From Nocardia crassostreae (GTDB lineage: Bacteria > Actinomycetota > Actinomycetes > Mycobacteriales > Mycobacteriaceae), in assembly GCF_001613405.1 (NCBI RefSeq), contig NZ_BDCH01000020.1, positions 62,001-126,000 of the forward strand: a DNA stretch of 64,000 nt, given 5' to 3'. The first letter of the stretch is position 1. Every line of letters starts with the position of its first letter. This document shows, piece after piece, positions 1 through 8,038 of the stretch. Under the pieces are notes generated by a model, which was not told the origin of the DNA, searched no databases, and saw nothing but the letters and a program-made list of their open reading frames with translations. The translations under genes and the position numbers were made by a program.

Positions 1-168
1 CATCACGTCGTGTGCCGCTCCTGCGGCGTGATCGCCGATGTCGAATGCGCCGTCGGCGACGCGCCCTGCCTGACCGCCTCGGACGACAACGGATTCGCCC
101 TCGACGAGGCCGAAGTCATCTATTGGGGGCTGAGCCCGGATTGCCGGGCGGCACAGCAACCCTCCTGA
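1..168 (+). CDS. furA: FurA, Fur-family metalloregulator (C-terminal part only)
   Basis: The window opens inside this gene, and frame 1 reads to TGA at 166-168. What remains is the end of a Fur-family repressor: HHVVCRSCG (one CxxC zinc site), then the stretch CLTASDDNGF, then DEAEVIYWG. In actinobacteria FurA lies directly upstream of katG and represses it and itself; the 38-bp gap to katG fits that. The second cysteine pair is incomplete: the end reads GLSPDC, with Ser where mycobacterial FurA has Cys. The DNA-binding domain lies outside the window. Confidence 0.9.
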   Translation, partial: HHVVCRSCGVIADVECAVGDAPCLTASDDNGFALDEAEVIYWGLSPDCRAAQQPS

Positions 169-206
169 ACAGCAGCCCGAAATACCAACTCCCGAAAGGA
201 ATCATC

Positions 207-2423
207 GTGTCCCAGGAACACCCGCCAATCGGAGAAGCGAATACGGAACCCGCAGCAGGTTGCCCCGTGACCGGTCGGCTCAAGTTCCCGACCGAGGGCG
301 GCAGCAGCAACCGTGAGTGGTGGCCCAACCAGCTCAACCTGAAGATCCTGCAGAAGAACCCGGATGTCATCAATCCGCTAGGCGCGGACTTCGACTACGC
401 CGCGGCGTTCAAGACCCTCGACCTGGCCGCGGTGAAGGCCGACATCGTCGAGGTCATGACCACCTCCCAGGACTGGTGGCCCGCCGACTTCGGCCACTAC
501 GGTCCCTTCTTCATTCGTATGGCCTGGCACGCGGCCGGTACCTACCGCATCAATGACGGCCGCGGTGGAGCGGGCGCGGGCATGCAGCGCTTCGCGCCGC
601 TGAACTCCTGGCCCGACAATGCCAGCCTGGACAAGGCGCGGCGTCTGCTGTGGCCGGTCAAGGCCAAGTACGGCAACAAGCTGTCCTGGGCCGACCTCAT
701 CGTCTACGCGGGCAATGTTGCGCTCGAGGACATGGGCTTCGAGACCTTCGGCTTCGGCGGCGGCCGCGTCGACCAGTGGGAGCCCGAGGAGGACGTGTAC
801 TGGGGTCCGGAACAGACCTGGCTCGGCGATGAGCGCTACACCGGACAGCGCGACCTCGAAAACCCCCTGGCCGCGGTGCAGATGGGCCTGATCTACGTGA
901 ATCCGGAAGGCCCCAACGCCAATCCGGATCCGCAGCTGGCGGCCGTCGATATCCGTGAGACCTTCCGCCGCATGGCCATGAACGATGTGGAGACCGCGGC
1001 GCTCATCGTCGGCGGCCACACCTTCGGCAAGACCCATGGCGCGGGCCCGGCCGATCACGTCGGCCCCGAGCCCGAGGCCGCCCCGCTCGAGGAGCAGGGC
1101 CTGGGCTGGCGCTCCAGCTTCGGCACCGGCGTCGGCAAGGACGCCATCACCTCCGGCCTCGAGGTCAGCTGGACCCCCACCCCGACCACGTGGGACAACT
1201 CCTTCCTGGAGACCCTCTACGGCTACGAGTGGGAGCTGACCAGCTCGCCCGCCGGTGCGCACCAGTGGGTCGCCAAGAACGCCGAGGCGATCATCCCCGA
1301 CGCGTTCGACTCGGCCAAGAAGCACCTGCCGACCATGCTCACCACCGACCTGTCCATGCGGATCGATCCGATCTACGAGCAGATCACCCGCCGCTGGCTC
1401 GAGCACCCGGAAGAGCTCGCGCAGGAGTTCTCCAAGGCCTGGTACAAGCTGACCCACCGCGATATGGGTCCCAAGGTCCGCTACCTCGGCCCCGAGGTCC
1501 CGGCCGAGACCCTGCTGTGGCAGGACCCGGTTCCCGCCGTCGATCACGCCCTGGTCGACGCCGCCGATATCGCGGCGCTCAAGGAGCAGATCCTCGCCTC
1601 GGGTCTGACCGTCGCCCAGCTGGTTTCGACCGCGTGGGGCGCGGCCGCGTCCTTCCGCGGCAGCGATAAGCGCGGTGGCGCCAATGGCGGCCGCATCCGC
1701 CTGCAGCCGCAGGCCGGGTGGGAGGCCAATGAGCCCGATGAGCTCGCCCAGGCCATCCGCGTGCTGGAAGGCGTGCAGGAGTCCTTCAACTCCGCCCAGA
1801 CCGGCGGCAAGAAGATCTCCTTCGCCGACCTTGTCGTGCTCGGTGGCGCCGCCGCCGTCGAAAAGGCCTCCAAGGCAGCCGGTTTCGATGTTCAGGTGCC
1901 GTTCAGCCCCGGCCGCACCGATGCCGCTCAGGAGCAGACCGATGTGGAGTCCTTCTCCGCGCTCGAGCCCGCCGCCGACGGCTTCCGCAACTACCTCGGC
2001 AAGGGCAGCCGCCTGCCCGCCGAGTACTCGCTGCTGGACAAGGCCAACCTGCTCACCCTGAGCGCGCCGGAGATGACCGTCCTGGTCGGTGGCCTGCGCG
2101 TACTGGGCGCCAACCACGGCCAGTCCGCGCTCGGCGTCTTCACCGCCAACCCGGGCGCCCTCACCACGGACTTCTTCGTGAATCTCCTTGATATGGGCAC
2201 CAAGTGGGAGCCGACCGAGGACGGCAACTACAACGGCACCGATCGCGTCACCGGCGCCCCCAAGTGGACCGCCAGCCGCGTCGACCTGGTCTTCGGCTCC
2301 AACTCCCAGCTGCGCGCCCTGGCCGAGGTCTACGCCCAGGACGACAACAAGCAGAAGTTCGTGGAGGACTTCGTCAAGGCTTGGACGAAGGTCTCCAACC
2401 TGGATCGCTTCGACCTGGTCTGA
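207..2423 (+). CDS. katG: Catalase-peroxidase KatG
   Basis: Bifunctional heme catalase-peroxidase that removes hydrogen peroxide; in mycobacteria the homologue activates isoniazid. GTG at 207 is chosen because GAAAGGA lies 7 bp upstream; the longer open frame starts inside furA. The product is 738 residues, normal for the family. Visible landmarks are MAWHAAGTYR (distal Trp107 and His108), the Tyr of MGLIYVNPEGP and RMAMNDVETAAL (Trp-Tyr-Met adduct region), GGHTFGKTHG (proximal heme His271) and DAITSGLEV, where Ser316 matches M. tuberculosis Ser315. No lesion is seen. It is followed by a strong hairpin. Regulation by FurA is inferred from gene order. Confidence 0.97.
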   Translation: MSQEHPPIGEANTEPAAGCPVTGRLKFPTEGGSSNREWWPNQLNLKILQKNPDVINPLGADFDYAAAFKTLDLAAVKADIVEVMTTSQDWWPADFGHYGPFFIRMAWHAAGTYRINDGRGGAGAGMQRFAPLNSWPDNASLDKARRLLWPVKAKYGNKLSWADLIVYAGNVALEDMGFETFGFGGGRVDQWEPEEDVYWGPEQTWLGDERYTGQRDLENPLAAVQMGLIYVNPEGPNANPDPQLAAVDIRETFRRMAMNDVETAALIVGGHTFGKTHGAGPADHVGPEPEAAPLEEQGLGWRSSFGTGVGKDAITSGLEVSWTPTPTTWDNSFLETLYGYEWELTSSPAGAHQWVAKNAEAIIPDAFDSAKKHLPTMLTTDLSMRIDPIYEQITRRWLEHPEELAQEFSKAWYKLTHRDMGPKVRYLGPEVPAETLLWQDPVPAVDHALVDAADIAALKEQILASGLTVAQLVSTAWGAAASFRGSDKRGGANGGRIRLQPQAGWEANEPDELAQAIRVLEGVQESFNSAQTGGKKISFADLVVLGGAAAVEKASKAAGFDVQVPFSPGRTDAAQEQTDVESFSALEPAADGFRNYLGKGSRLPAEYSLLDKANLLTLSAPEMTVLVGGLRVLGANHGQSALGVFTANPGALTTDFFVNLLDMGTKWEPTEDGNYNGTDRVTGAPKWTASRVDLVFGSNSQLRALAEVYAQDDNKQKFVEDFVKAWTKVSNLDRFDLV

Positions 2424-2441
2424 CCTGGTCTAGGCAAGAGC

Positions 2442-2481
2442 AGAAGAACCCCGCGAGCCTTACGGCTCGCGGGGTTCTTCT
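2442..2481 (+). terminator. Rho-independent-like terminator after katG
   Basis: Perfect 18-bp stem (2442-2459 with 2464-2481) around the loop TTAC, starting 18 bp after the katG stop. The right arm ends in TTCTTCT. The core CCCCGCGAGCC/GGCTCGCGGGG is reused in the hairpin at 3124-3153. Confidence 0.85.
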
Positions 2482-2584
2482 GTGTGTGGGGTGAGTCGGA
2501 GCCGCTCGCGGGGTTCTTCTGTGTGTGGGGTGAGTCGGAGCCGCTCGCCGGGTTCTGCTGTGTGAGGGGTTACTCGGGGTAGCC
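2465..2584. repeat. 39-bp tandem repeat derived from the katG terminator arm
   Basis: Two exact 39-bp units (2465-2503 and 2504-2542) each begin GCTCGCGGGGTTCTTCTG and end GTGAGTCGGAGCC. A diverged 42-bp third unit follows (2543-2584), then a fragment beginning GCTCGCGGGTT. Each unit starts with the right arm of the katG terminator hairpin. No coding frame is supported across the 285-bp gap between katG and the next gene. Confidence 0.85.
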
Positions 2585-2708
2585 GCTCGCGGGTTCCGGG
2601 TGTTCGCGGGAATGGGGCATGTGCCCGATAGCTGGTTGCTGTGGGGATGCGGGATGATGCAGATCTGGCTCGAACCGATTGTGTCCCTCGACTTCGCAGG
2701 AGCGGCTT

Positions 2709-3107
2709 GTGACCTCTGCTCGAATCCTTTCCACGCTGTTGGCGGCTGGCGCCCTCATGCTCGCCGATCCGGCTTTGGCCGCTGCCGAGCCGTCCGTCCA
2801 GGTGGTCGGCGGCCGGGAGCGCATCAAGATCACGGTCGCCGGTACCGAATACCCGGTCGATCGCTGCATCGTCGACCCGGATTCCGAGCGGAACACCCAG
2901 GGGCTGGCCGTTCCGGCCTCGGGAACCCTTGTCGCCGAAGGCATTGCCGCGGGCCAGAGCCATGTCATGGTGTGGTGCCCGCAAGGCGGCGTCATCTGGC
3001 GCGGCTATGTCGCGGTGCAGCCGGGCAATCCGGTCCTCGATGCACAGGACCGGGCTTTCGCCGCCGCGGGGAGCAGTGATCGGGTGACGGACCCGGCGCT
3101 GCGCTGA
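2709..3107 (+). CDS. Small secreted protein of unknown function
   Basis: 132 residues from GTG 2709, which has AGGAG six bases upstream. The N-terminus is a typical signal peptide (hydrophobic core LLAAGALMLADPALA, likely cleavage near AAA). The mature part is about 105 residues, beta-rich, with two cysteines (RCIVDP and VWCPQGG) that could form a disulphide. I do not recognise the family. It is followed by a terminator that also serves the convergent gene at 3180-3617. Confidence 0.7.
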   Translation: MTSARILSTLLAAGALMLADPALAAAEPSVQVVGGRERIKITVAGTEYPVDRCIVDPDSERNTQGLAVPASGTLVAEGIAAGQSHVMVWCPQGGVIWRGYVAVQPGNPVLDAQDRAFAAAGSSDRVTDPALR

Positions 3108-3123
3108 GTTCGGGAATACACGG

Positions 3124-3153
3124 AACCCCGCGAGCCGCATGGCTCGCGGGGTT
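3124..3153. terminator. Bidirectional terminator hairpin
   Basis: 13-bp perfect stem 3124-3136/3141-3153 with loop GCAT followed by TTTTG, between two convergent genes. The stem core is the same as in the katG terminator. Confidence 0.8.
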
Positions 3154-3179
3154 TTGTTGTGTGGCAGGGTCTTCGAGGA

Positions 3180-3617
3180 TCAGGGGACGTCGAAGTCGAT
3201 CTGGCCGGAGCTGCCGATGCTGGCGGCGTTGACGGTGACCCAGCCGGTGTAGGAGCCCGCGCCGAGGTAGACGATGGCGGCGGGGCCGCTGTTCATCCAG
3301 TAGCCGGGGCCGTGGGGGTGGACGTCGAAGGTGCCGGTGGCTCCATTGTTCTTGTTGCGGTAGTGGAGTGTGACGGTCAGGTCGCAGGAGCCGACGCCGA
3401 TCATATTGGCGCCGACGGTGAAGCCCGCGGAGGCCGGGTAGGCATTGCCGTTGATCGAGGTGTCCACGACGGCTACGCAGGGGCCCTGCGTGAGCGAGTA
3501 GATGGTGTTGAACTTTCCGCCCGGGCCCGCGTGGGAGGGGGCGGCGGAACCGATGGTGAACGCAATCGCACCGACGCTTGCAGCGGTTATGGCGAACGCG
3601 GACTTGATTGAACTCAT
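3180..3617 (-). CDS. Secreted protein of unknown function
   Basis: 145 residues. The signal peptide (residues 1-30, core AITAASVGAIAFTIGSAAPSHA) is followed by a mature domain of about 115 residues. That domain is Gly/Asn-rich, beta-strand-like, and has two cysteines (GPCVAVV and GSCDLTV). GGAG lies about 6 bases before the ATG. The family was not recognised; it resembles small secreted beta-sandwich proteins common in Nocardia. Monocistronic and convergent with the preceding secreted-protein gene. Confidence 0.7.
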   Translation of the reverse strand: MSSIKSAFAITAASVGAIAFTIGSAAPSHAGPGGKFNTIYSLTQGPCVAVVDTSINGNAYPASAGFTVGANMIGVGSCDLTVTLHYRNKNNGATGTFDVHPHGPGYWMNSGPAAIVYLGAGSYTGWVTVNAASIGSSGQIDFDVP

Positions 3618-3744
3618 ATGCGCTCCAGTGGATAGAGACGATCTTGCCGACGAGTGGCCCGCCCAAGGTACCGGCCGAGTGTTCTTCCACTTCGGGTTTC
3701 ATGCTGATTTGTTAGCGCTAATTCTGAGCGGCTCTTGTCGCCTC

Positions 3745-3783
3745 TTGGTCGCTGACCTAGACTTGTTGGTCAGTGACCAACAA
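3745..3783. promoter_or_regulatory. Tandem TetR operators upstream of the FAD monooxygenase
   Basis: O2 is a perfect palindrome at 3763-3783 with core TTGGTCAGTGACCAA at 3766-3780. O1, TTGGTCGCTGACCTA at 3745-3759, matches 12 of 15 bases and is exactly 21 bp (two helical turns) upstream. A third match lies at 5236-5250, on the start of the downstream tetR. O2 ends next to the ribosome-binding site (AAGGAGG) of the monooxygenase gene. Confidence 0.75.
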
Positions 3784-3793
3784 GGAGGATGTC

Positions 3794-5233
3794 ATGACTG
3801 ATTTCGAGGTGGCGATCGTCGGGGCCGGGCCGGTGGGGCTGTGGCTCGCGGGGGAGCTGCGGCTGGCGGGGGTTTCGGTGGTGGTGCTGGAGGCGCGCAC
3901 GGAGCGGGATCCGAATTCCAAGGCGCTGACCATTCACCCGCGTACCATCGAGGTGCTGGCCTCGCGCGGGCTGGCCGAGCGATTCCTGAAGGAGGGCAGG
4001 ACGATTCCGCGCGGGCACTTCGGAATGCTTGAAAGCTGGCTGGATTTCGAGCTGCTGGATACGCAGTACCCGTTCACGTTGGTGCTGCCGCAGGCGCGGA
4101 CCGAGGAGTTGCTCGAGGAGCGCGCGCGGGCCGCGGGGGCGGATATCCGCCGGGGGCAACGGGTTTCGGGACTGCATCAGAATGAGGATGAAGTGACCGT
4201 GCATTTCGAGGAGCAGCCGGATCTGACCGCGCGCTGGGTCGTCGGATGCGACGGGGTGCGCAGCGTGGTGCGGGAGGCCTCCGGGATCGGCTATCCGGGA
4301 ACGCCGTCCACCGTGCTGGGCTGGCTGGCGGATGTGGAACTGGCCGCGCCGCCGGAGGTTCCGGCGTTCAGTCGCTGGGATCAGGCGGGGCTCATGCTGG
4401 TTGCGCCGATTCCCGGGGGGCATCACCGGTTGGTGGGATTCGGGCCGGAGGATCTGCGCACCGATTGGCCGGGCGAGCTGTCCCTGGACGAGGTGCGCAC
4501 ACGCACGCGGACCGTCACGGGAACCGACTGGGGAATACACTCGCCGATCTGGTTGTCCCGCTTCGGGAATGCGAGCAGGCAGGCCGACAGATACCGGCAG
4601 GGGCGGGTCCTGATCGCCGGTGACGCGGCGCATCAGCACTTTCCCGCCGGTGGCGTCGGGATGAACGTTGGCATCCAGGACGCGATGAATCTCGGCTGGA
4701 AACTCGCGGCGACCGTGCACGGCTGGGCGCCGGAAGGACTGCTGGACAGCTACCACACGGAAAGACATCCGGTCGGCGCCGCGCTGCTGCGCAGCACCCA
4801 GGCGCAGACGGCGGTCATGAGCGCCTTCTCGCCGGAGGGCGCACAACTGCGGGCCCTGCTCTCCGAATTGATCGCCACCCGACCGGGATTCGCGCACCCG
4901 CTGGCCGAGCAACTCTCCGGGCTGGCGGTCGCCTATCCCGCCGCACCGGACGCTCATCCGCTGACCGGCACGCGCGCACCGGATTTCGAGCTACCGGATG
5001 GGTCGACGCTGTTCGCGGCATTGTGCGGCGGAACCCATGTGCTGCTCGATTTCACGGACAGGGTCTCGGCGTGCCGGGCGGCGGGTGTCACCCGGCTGCT
5101 TCCGATTTCGGATCGGCCGGACTGGACGGGTGTGGCCGCGGCCCTGGTCCGGCCCGACGGATATCTCGCCTGGGTCGGCGACGACACCACGGGCCTCCCG
5201 GCCGCACTCCGAGCCGCCGGACTCCCGCACTAG
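3794..5233 (+). CDS. FAD-dependent aromatic/antibiotic monooxygenase
   Basis: 479-residue flavoprotein of the p-hydroxybenzoate hydroxylase/Rox-TetX superfamily: FAD plus NAD(P)H hydroxylation of an aromatic substrate or antibiotic. It has an N-terminal Rossmann GAGPVGL motif (residues 11-17), a mid-protein VVGCDGVRSVVR (DG motif), and GDAAHQHFPAGGVGMNVGIQD (second FAD motif). A C-terminal thioredoxin-like tail of about 90 residues (LLDFTDR) follows. ATG 3794 is chosen because AAGGAGGAT precedes it; the frame also opens from a GTG inside the operator. It is cotranscribed with tetR 9 bp downstream, so a self-regulated detoxification or resistance pair is likely. The substrate is unknown; rifampicin-monooxygenase-like activity is a possibility only. 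Confidence 0.85.
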   Translation: MTDFEVAIVGAGPVGLWLAGELRLAGVSVVVLEARTERDPNSKALTIHPRTIEVLASRGLAERFLKEGRTIPRGHFGMLESWLDFELLDTQYPFTLVLPQARTEELLEERARAAGADIRRGQRVSGLHQNEDEVTVHFEEQPDLTARWVVGCDGVRSVVREASGIGYPGTPSTVLGWLADVELAAPPEVPAFSRWDQAGLMLVAPIPGGHHRLVGFGPEDLRTDWPGELSLDEVRTRTRTVTGTDWGIHSPIWLSRFGNASRQADRYRQGRVLIAGDAAHQHFPAGGVGMNVGIQDAMNLGWKLAATVHGWAPEGLLDSYHTERHPVGAALLRSTQAQTAVMSAFSPEGAQLRALLSELIATRPGFAHPLAEQLSGLAVAYPAAPDAHPLTGTRAPDFELPDGSTLFAALCGGTHVLLDFTDRVSACRAAGVTRLLPISDRPDWTGVAAALVRPDGYLAWVGDDTTGLPAALRAAGLPH

Positions 5234-5235
5234 GC

Positions 5236-5250
5236 TAGGTCGGTGACCAA
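5236..5250. promoter_or_regulatory. Candidate TetR operator overlapping the tetR start codon
   Basis: TAGGTCGGTGACCAA matches the core of the upstream palindrome at 13 of 15 positions and covers the GTG start (5243) of tetR. It could give autoregulation or a translational/transcriptional roadblock. Confidence 0.5.
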
Positions 5251-5869
5251 CAAGCAACCGGCGCGCACCGCCCGCGTGGGACTGGCTCAGGAGTCGGTCG
5301 TCGAAGCGGCCCTGGTGATCCTGAACGAGAAGGGCCGCGACGCGGTCTCCATGCGCGCCATTGCCGACCGCCTGGGCGTGCGCATGAATACGGTCCTCTG
5401 GCACGCCAAGACCAAGAACCGCCTGCTGGAATTGATGGCCGACGCCATCCTCGGCGCGACCGACACCTCGGACCTCCCCGACCCCTGGGACGAGCGGGTG
5501 CGGGAACTCATGCGCCGAGCGCGGCGGTCCATGCTCGCCTATCGCGACGGGGCCGCGGTCGTCGCGGGCACCTACACCCCCGAACCCGGCACCCTGCATT
5601 TCGCCGACACCCTCGTCGCCGCCCTCCTGGAGGGCGGCCTCGAACCCAAGCGCGCATCCTGGACCTGTTGGACCATCGTGTATTTCGTGCTCGGACTCGT
5701 CCAGGAGGAACAGGGCTACCCCCTGGCGGACACGGAGCGCATGGCCGACCGCCTCGTCTCGGGCGCGTACCCGGCTCTCATCCGCGCCGGATTCGATATG
5801 AGCGACGACTCTTTCGACGATCGCCTCGAATTCGGCCTCGACCTCATCCTGGCCTCGCTGCGCCGATAG
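5243..5869 (+). CDS. TetR-family repressor of the adjacent monooxygenase
   Basis: 208 residues from GTG 5243. The N-terminal helix-turn-helix (residues ~15-60) includes MRAIADRLGVRMNTVLWHAKTK, followed by an all-helical ligand domain of the TetR_C type. It lies 9 bp after the monooxygenase in the same direction. Tandem palindromes in front of that operon and one on its own start codon suggest it represses the pair until a ligand binds. Confidence 0.85.
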   Translation: MTNKQPARTARVGLAQESVVEAALVILNEKGRDAVSMRAIADRLGVRMNTVLWHAKTKNRLLELMADAILGATDTSDLPDPWDERVRELMRRARRSMLAYRDGAAVVAGTYTPEPGTLHFADTLVAALLEGGLEPKRASWTCWTIVYFVLGLVQEEQGYPLADTERMADRLVSGAYPALIRAGFDMSDDSFDDRLEFGLDLILASLRR

Positions 5870-5890
5870 GCCTGCCGCACAACGCAAATC

Positions 5891-5916
5891 AGGCCCGGCA
5901 GCGAGCTGCCGGGCCT
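5891..5916. terminator. Terminator hairpin between convergent genes
   Basis: 12-bp perfect inverted repeat AGGCCCGGCAGC/GCTGCCGGGCCT around GA, between the tetR stop (5869) and the convergent gene ending at 5931. Confidence 0.75.
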
Positions 5917-5930
5917 GACCTGAGGTGATC

Positions 5931-6665
5931 TTACTTGGCCGGTGTGTTGGGCATCGGCGAGTTGATGGTGGTGAAGTACTGCGCGGCGGCCATCAGGGCG
6001 ACCGGGGCGGTGAAGAAGACCTGTCCGGCGAGGGTGCCGAGGAAGCCGGGGGAGGAGGCGCCGATGGGGCATCCGGCGAGGGGCCCGGCGCCGAACATGA
6101 GCGCCAGGGGACCGGTCAGCGCGGCTCCGGCGATGCCGCCGATGACGCAGCCGACGGCCGCGCCGCCGATGACGCAGCCGACGGCCGCGCCGCCGATGCC
6201 GCCGACCAGGGTGGCGATGGAGGCGCCCAGGGCGATGGTGCTGGTCATGCGGGACCAGGCGGCGACCTCACGGTCGTACTCGCTCTTCCACGGCGCGACG
6301 TTCTCATACGGCAGGGCGACCGGCTTGTAGACGGTCTTGTCGATCTCGAACTGCGGGGTCAGCGTCGCGGTGTTGCCGGAGATGTCGGCGGCGATCGGGA
6401 ACTCGAACTCGTCGACGCGGAACTTCAGCTCGGTCCCGGCGATGGTGGTGCCGTTGGCGGCCTTGACCTTGAAGACGCCGTCCTCGACCACCAGGGAACC
6501 GGCATCGGTGCGGATGACGGTGTTGGTCTCACTGTTGGTGCGGGTGTAGTTGATCGCGTCGGCCTCGGCGGTATCCGCCAGCGGCGCAGCGTTGCCCGCT
6601 CCGGCGGTGAACGTGGTGGCGGCGGCGAGCGCGGCGGCGACCAGGGCGGCCTTGGTGAATCTCAC
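5931..6665 (-). CDS. Secreted protein with Gly-rich C-terminal region, unknown function
   Basis: 244 residues from GTG 6665 (the frame stays open further upstream, but only from here does a signal peptide appear: KAALVAAALAAATTFTAGAGNAA). Residues ~30-135 look beta-rich. Residues ~150-230 are a hydrophobic Gly/Ala-rich stretch containing GGAAVGCVI twice, from an exact 27-bp DNA duplication at 6141-6194. Several C-terminal cysteines (GCVIGG twice, AGCPIG) stand out. Similar layouts occur in secreted or outer-membrane-associated proteins of Nocardia; I cannot name the family. Confidence 0.7.
   Translation of the reverse strand: MRFTKAALVAAALAAATTFTAGAGNAAPLADTAEADAINYTRTNSETNTVIRTDAGSLVVEDGVFKVKAANGTTIAGTELKFRVDEFEFPIAADISGNTATLTPQFEIDKTVYKPVALPYENVAPWKSEYDREVAAWSRMTSTIALGASIATLVGGIGGAAVGCVIGGAAVGCVIGGIAGAALTGPLALMFGAGPLAGCPIGASSPGFLGTLAGQVFFTAPVALMAAAQYFTTINSPMPNTPAK
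6141..6194. repeat. Exact 27-bp tandem duplication in the coding sequence
   Basis: Units 6141-6167 and 6168-6194 are identical (GATGACGCAGCCGACGGCCG plus seven bases). They keep the frame, adding nine residues (GGAAVGCVI) to the Gly-rich region. Confidence 0.9.
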
Positions 6666-6843
6666 GGGGGGTGAACCTCTTTCTGTTCCCTCATCAGGAC
6701 ATGCGACGTCCGGCCCGGTGTGATCGGTGGTCAATCGCACTGCGGGCCATGCGAACACGGCTTTCGTCCGGCCGGCGGGGGATTGGCGACAGCTGATGCT
6801 TTGCTGAGCGGCAGCTGTGAAACCGGACAGCGGACACGTAAGG

Positions 6844-6862
6844 GTAGGTAAGCCTAAGTCGC
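6844..6862 (+). promoter_or_regulatory. Weak IdeR/DtxR-type iron box
   Basis: The core AGGTAAGCCTAA matches about 12 of 19 positions of the IdeR consensus TTAGGTTAGSCTAACCTAA. It lies about 93 bp upstream of the first siderophore permease gene, in the region expected to hold its promoter. Confidence 0.5.
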
Positions 6863-6954
6863 AACACCTACGTCCGATCGGCGGCGCGAAGGCCCGGCGA
6901 ATCGGGTCCGGGAAGCGCTGCGAACAGCTCGAACCAGTTGAGAGATACGACCCT

Positions 6955-7968
6955 ATGGATAGCCCGCCTTCGCGGTCCCGGCCCTGGTCAGGATGGTTGG
7001 TGGCGGTGGCCGCGCTGGCTGCCGCCTGCTTGCTCAGCCTGCTCGTCGGCACCAAATCCATTCCGGTCGGTGAGGTCTGGAACGCACTCTGGAGCAGTGC
7101 CGGATCACCGGATCACCTCATCGTCACCGAGTACCGGGTGCCCCGGACGCTGGTCGGACTGCTGGCGGGCATGGCGCTCGGGGTGGCCGGATGCCTCATG
7201 CAGGGGCTCACCCGCAACCCGCTGGCAGATCCGGGCCTGCTCGGCATCAATGCCGGGGCGGCCTTCGGCATCACCCTCGCGGTGGCCTTTCTCGGTGCGG
7301 CGGAGATCACCTCGTATGTGTGGTTCGGCTTCTCGGGCGCGGCGGCGGTCTCGCTGGTGGTCTACCGGATCGGGACCGCGGGCAGGCAGGGTTCGGACCC
7401 GATCCGGCTGACCCTCGCGGGCGTCGCCGTGACCGCCGTGCTGACCGGGCTCACCAAGGGGTTGATCCTGTTGAACCCCAAGGCGTTCGAGGAATGGCGG
7501 CATTGGGAATCGGGCGCGCTGACCGGTCGCGGATACGACGTGATCGCCGGGGCCGCGCCGTTCATCGCCATCGGCCTGATCGCCGCGATCATCGCCTCGC
7601 GCTCGCTCAATGCCGTGGCGCTCGGGGAGGACCTCGCCCATGCGCTGGGCGTGAACGTGGGCCGTACCCGGCTGCTCACGGCGGTGGCGCTCACCCTGCT
7701 GTGCGGTACCGCCACCGCGGCGGTCGGTCCGATCACCTTCGTCGGCCTGGCGGTGCCGCATATCGCGCGCTGGATCGTCGGACCGGATCAGCGCTGGATC
7801 GTGGCCTATTCGATGGTGCTCGCCCCCATCCTGGTGATCGGCGCGGATGTGCTGGGCCGCGTGCTCATTCCGTCCGACGAGGTACCGGCCGGACTGGTGA
7901 GCGCCTTCCTCGGCGCGCCGGCGCTCATCTATCTGGCCCGGCGGGCGCGCATGGGAGCGGCGGCATGA
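6955..7968 (+). CDS. FecCD-family ferric-siderophore permease, subunit 1
   Basis: 337-residue polytopic permease (FepD/BtuC type, about 9-10 helices) for uptake of ferric siderophore across the plasma membrane. Family signatures are GLTRNPLADPGLLGINAGAA, the repeat of LGVNVGRTRL, and GPITFVGLAVPHIARWIVG near the end. ATG 6955 is chosen because the membrane helix WLVAVAALAAACLLSLLVG then starts near residue 15; the upstream extension looks non-coding. First gene of a permease-permease-ATPase operon behind an iron-box candidate. Confidence 0.92.
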   Translation: MDSPPSRSRPWSGWLVAVAALAAACLLSLLVGTKSIPVGEVWNALWSSAGSPDHLIVTEYRVPRTLVGLLAGMALGVAGCLMQGLTRNPLADPGLLGINAGAAFGITLAVAFLGAAEITSYVWFGFSGAAAVSLVVYRIGTAGRQGSDPIRLTLAGVAVTAVLTGLTKGLILLNPKAFEEWRHWESGALTGRGYDVIAGAAPFIAIGLIAAIIASRSLNAVALGEDLAHALGVNVGRTRLLTAVALTLLCGTATAAVGPITFVGLAVPHIARWIVGPDQRWIVAYSMVLAPILVIGADVLGRVLIPSDEVPAGLVSAFLGAPALIYLARRARMGAAA

Positions 7969-8038
7969 GCGGTCAAGCGCGTAGGCGGCAGCGCAGCGTA
8001 ACCACGCAGCGCTCCGCTCATGCCGGAGAGGGCACAGC

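Noticed and set aside
378..2117. 579-residue open frame antisense to katG, and similar long antisense frames (for example 11750-14503 and 60483-62837)
   Set aside because: Shadow frames produced by high GC third-position bias; composition is Arg/Gly/His-rich without motifs, and the sense frames are clear genes.
7962..8024. 10-bp inverted repeat (GGCATGAGCG/CGCTCATGCC) spanning the permease spacer as a riboswitch or terminator
   Set aside because: Arms are 43 bp apart with no T-tract and the operon clearly continues; may be a chance repeat or weak hairpin.
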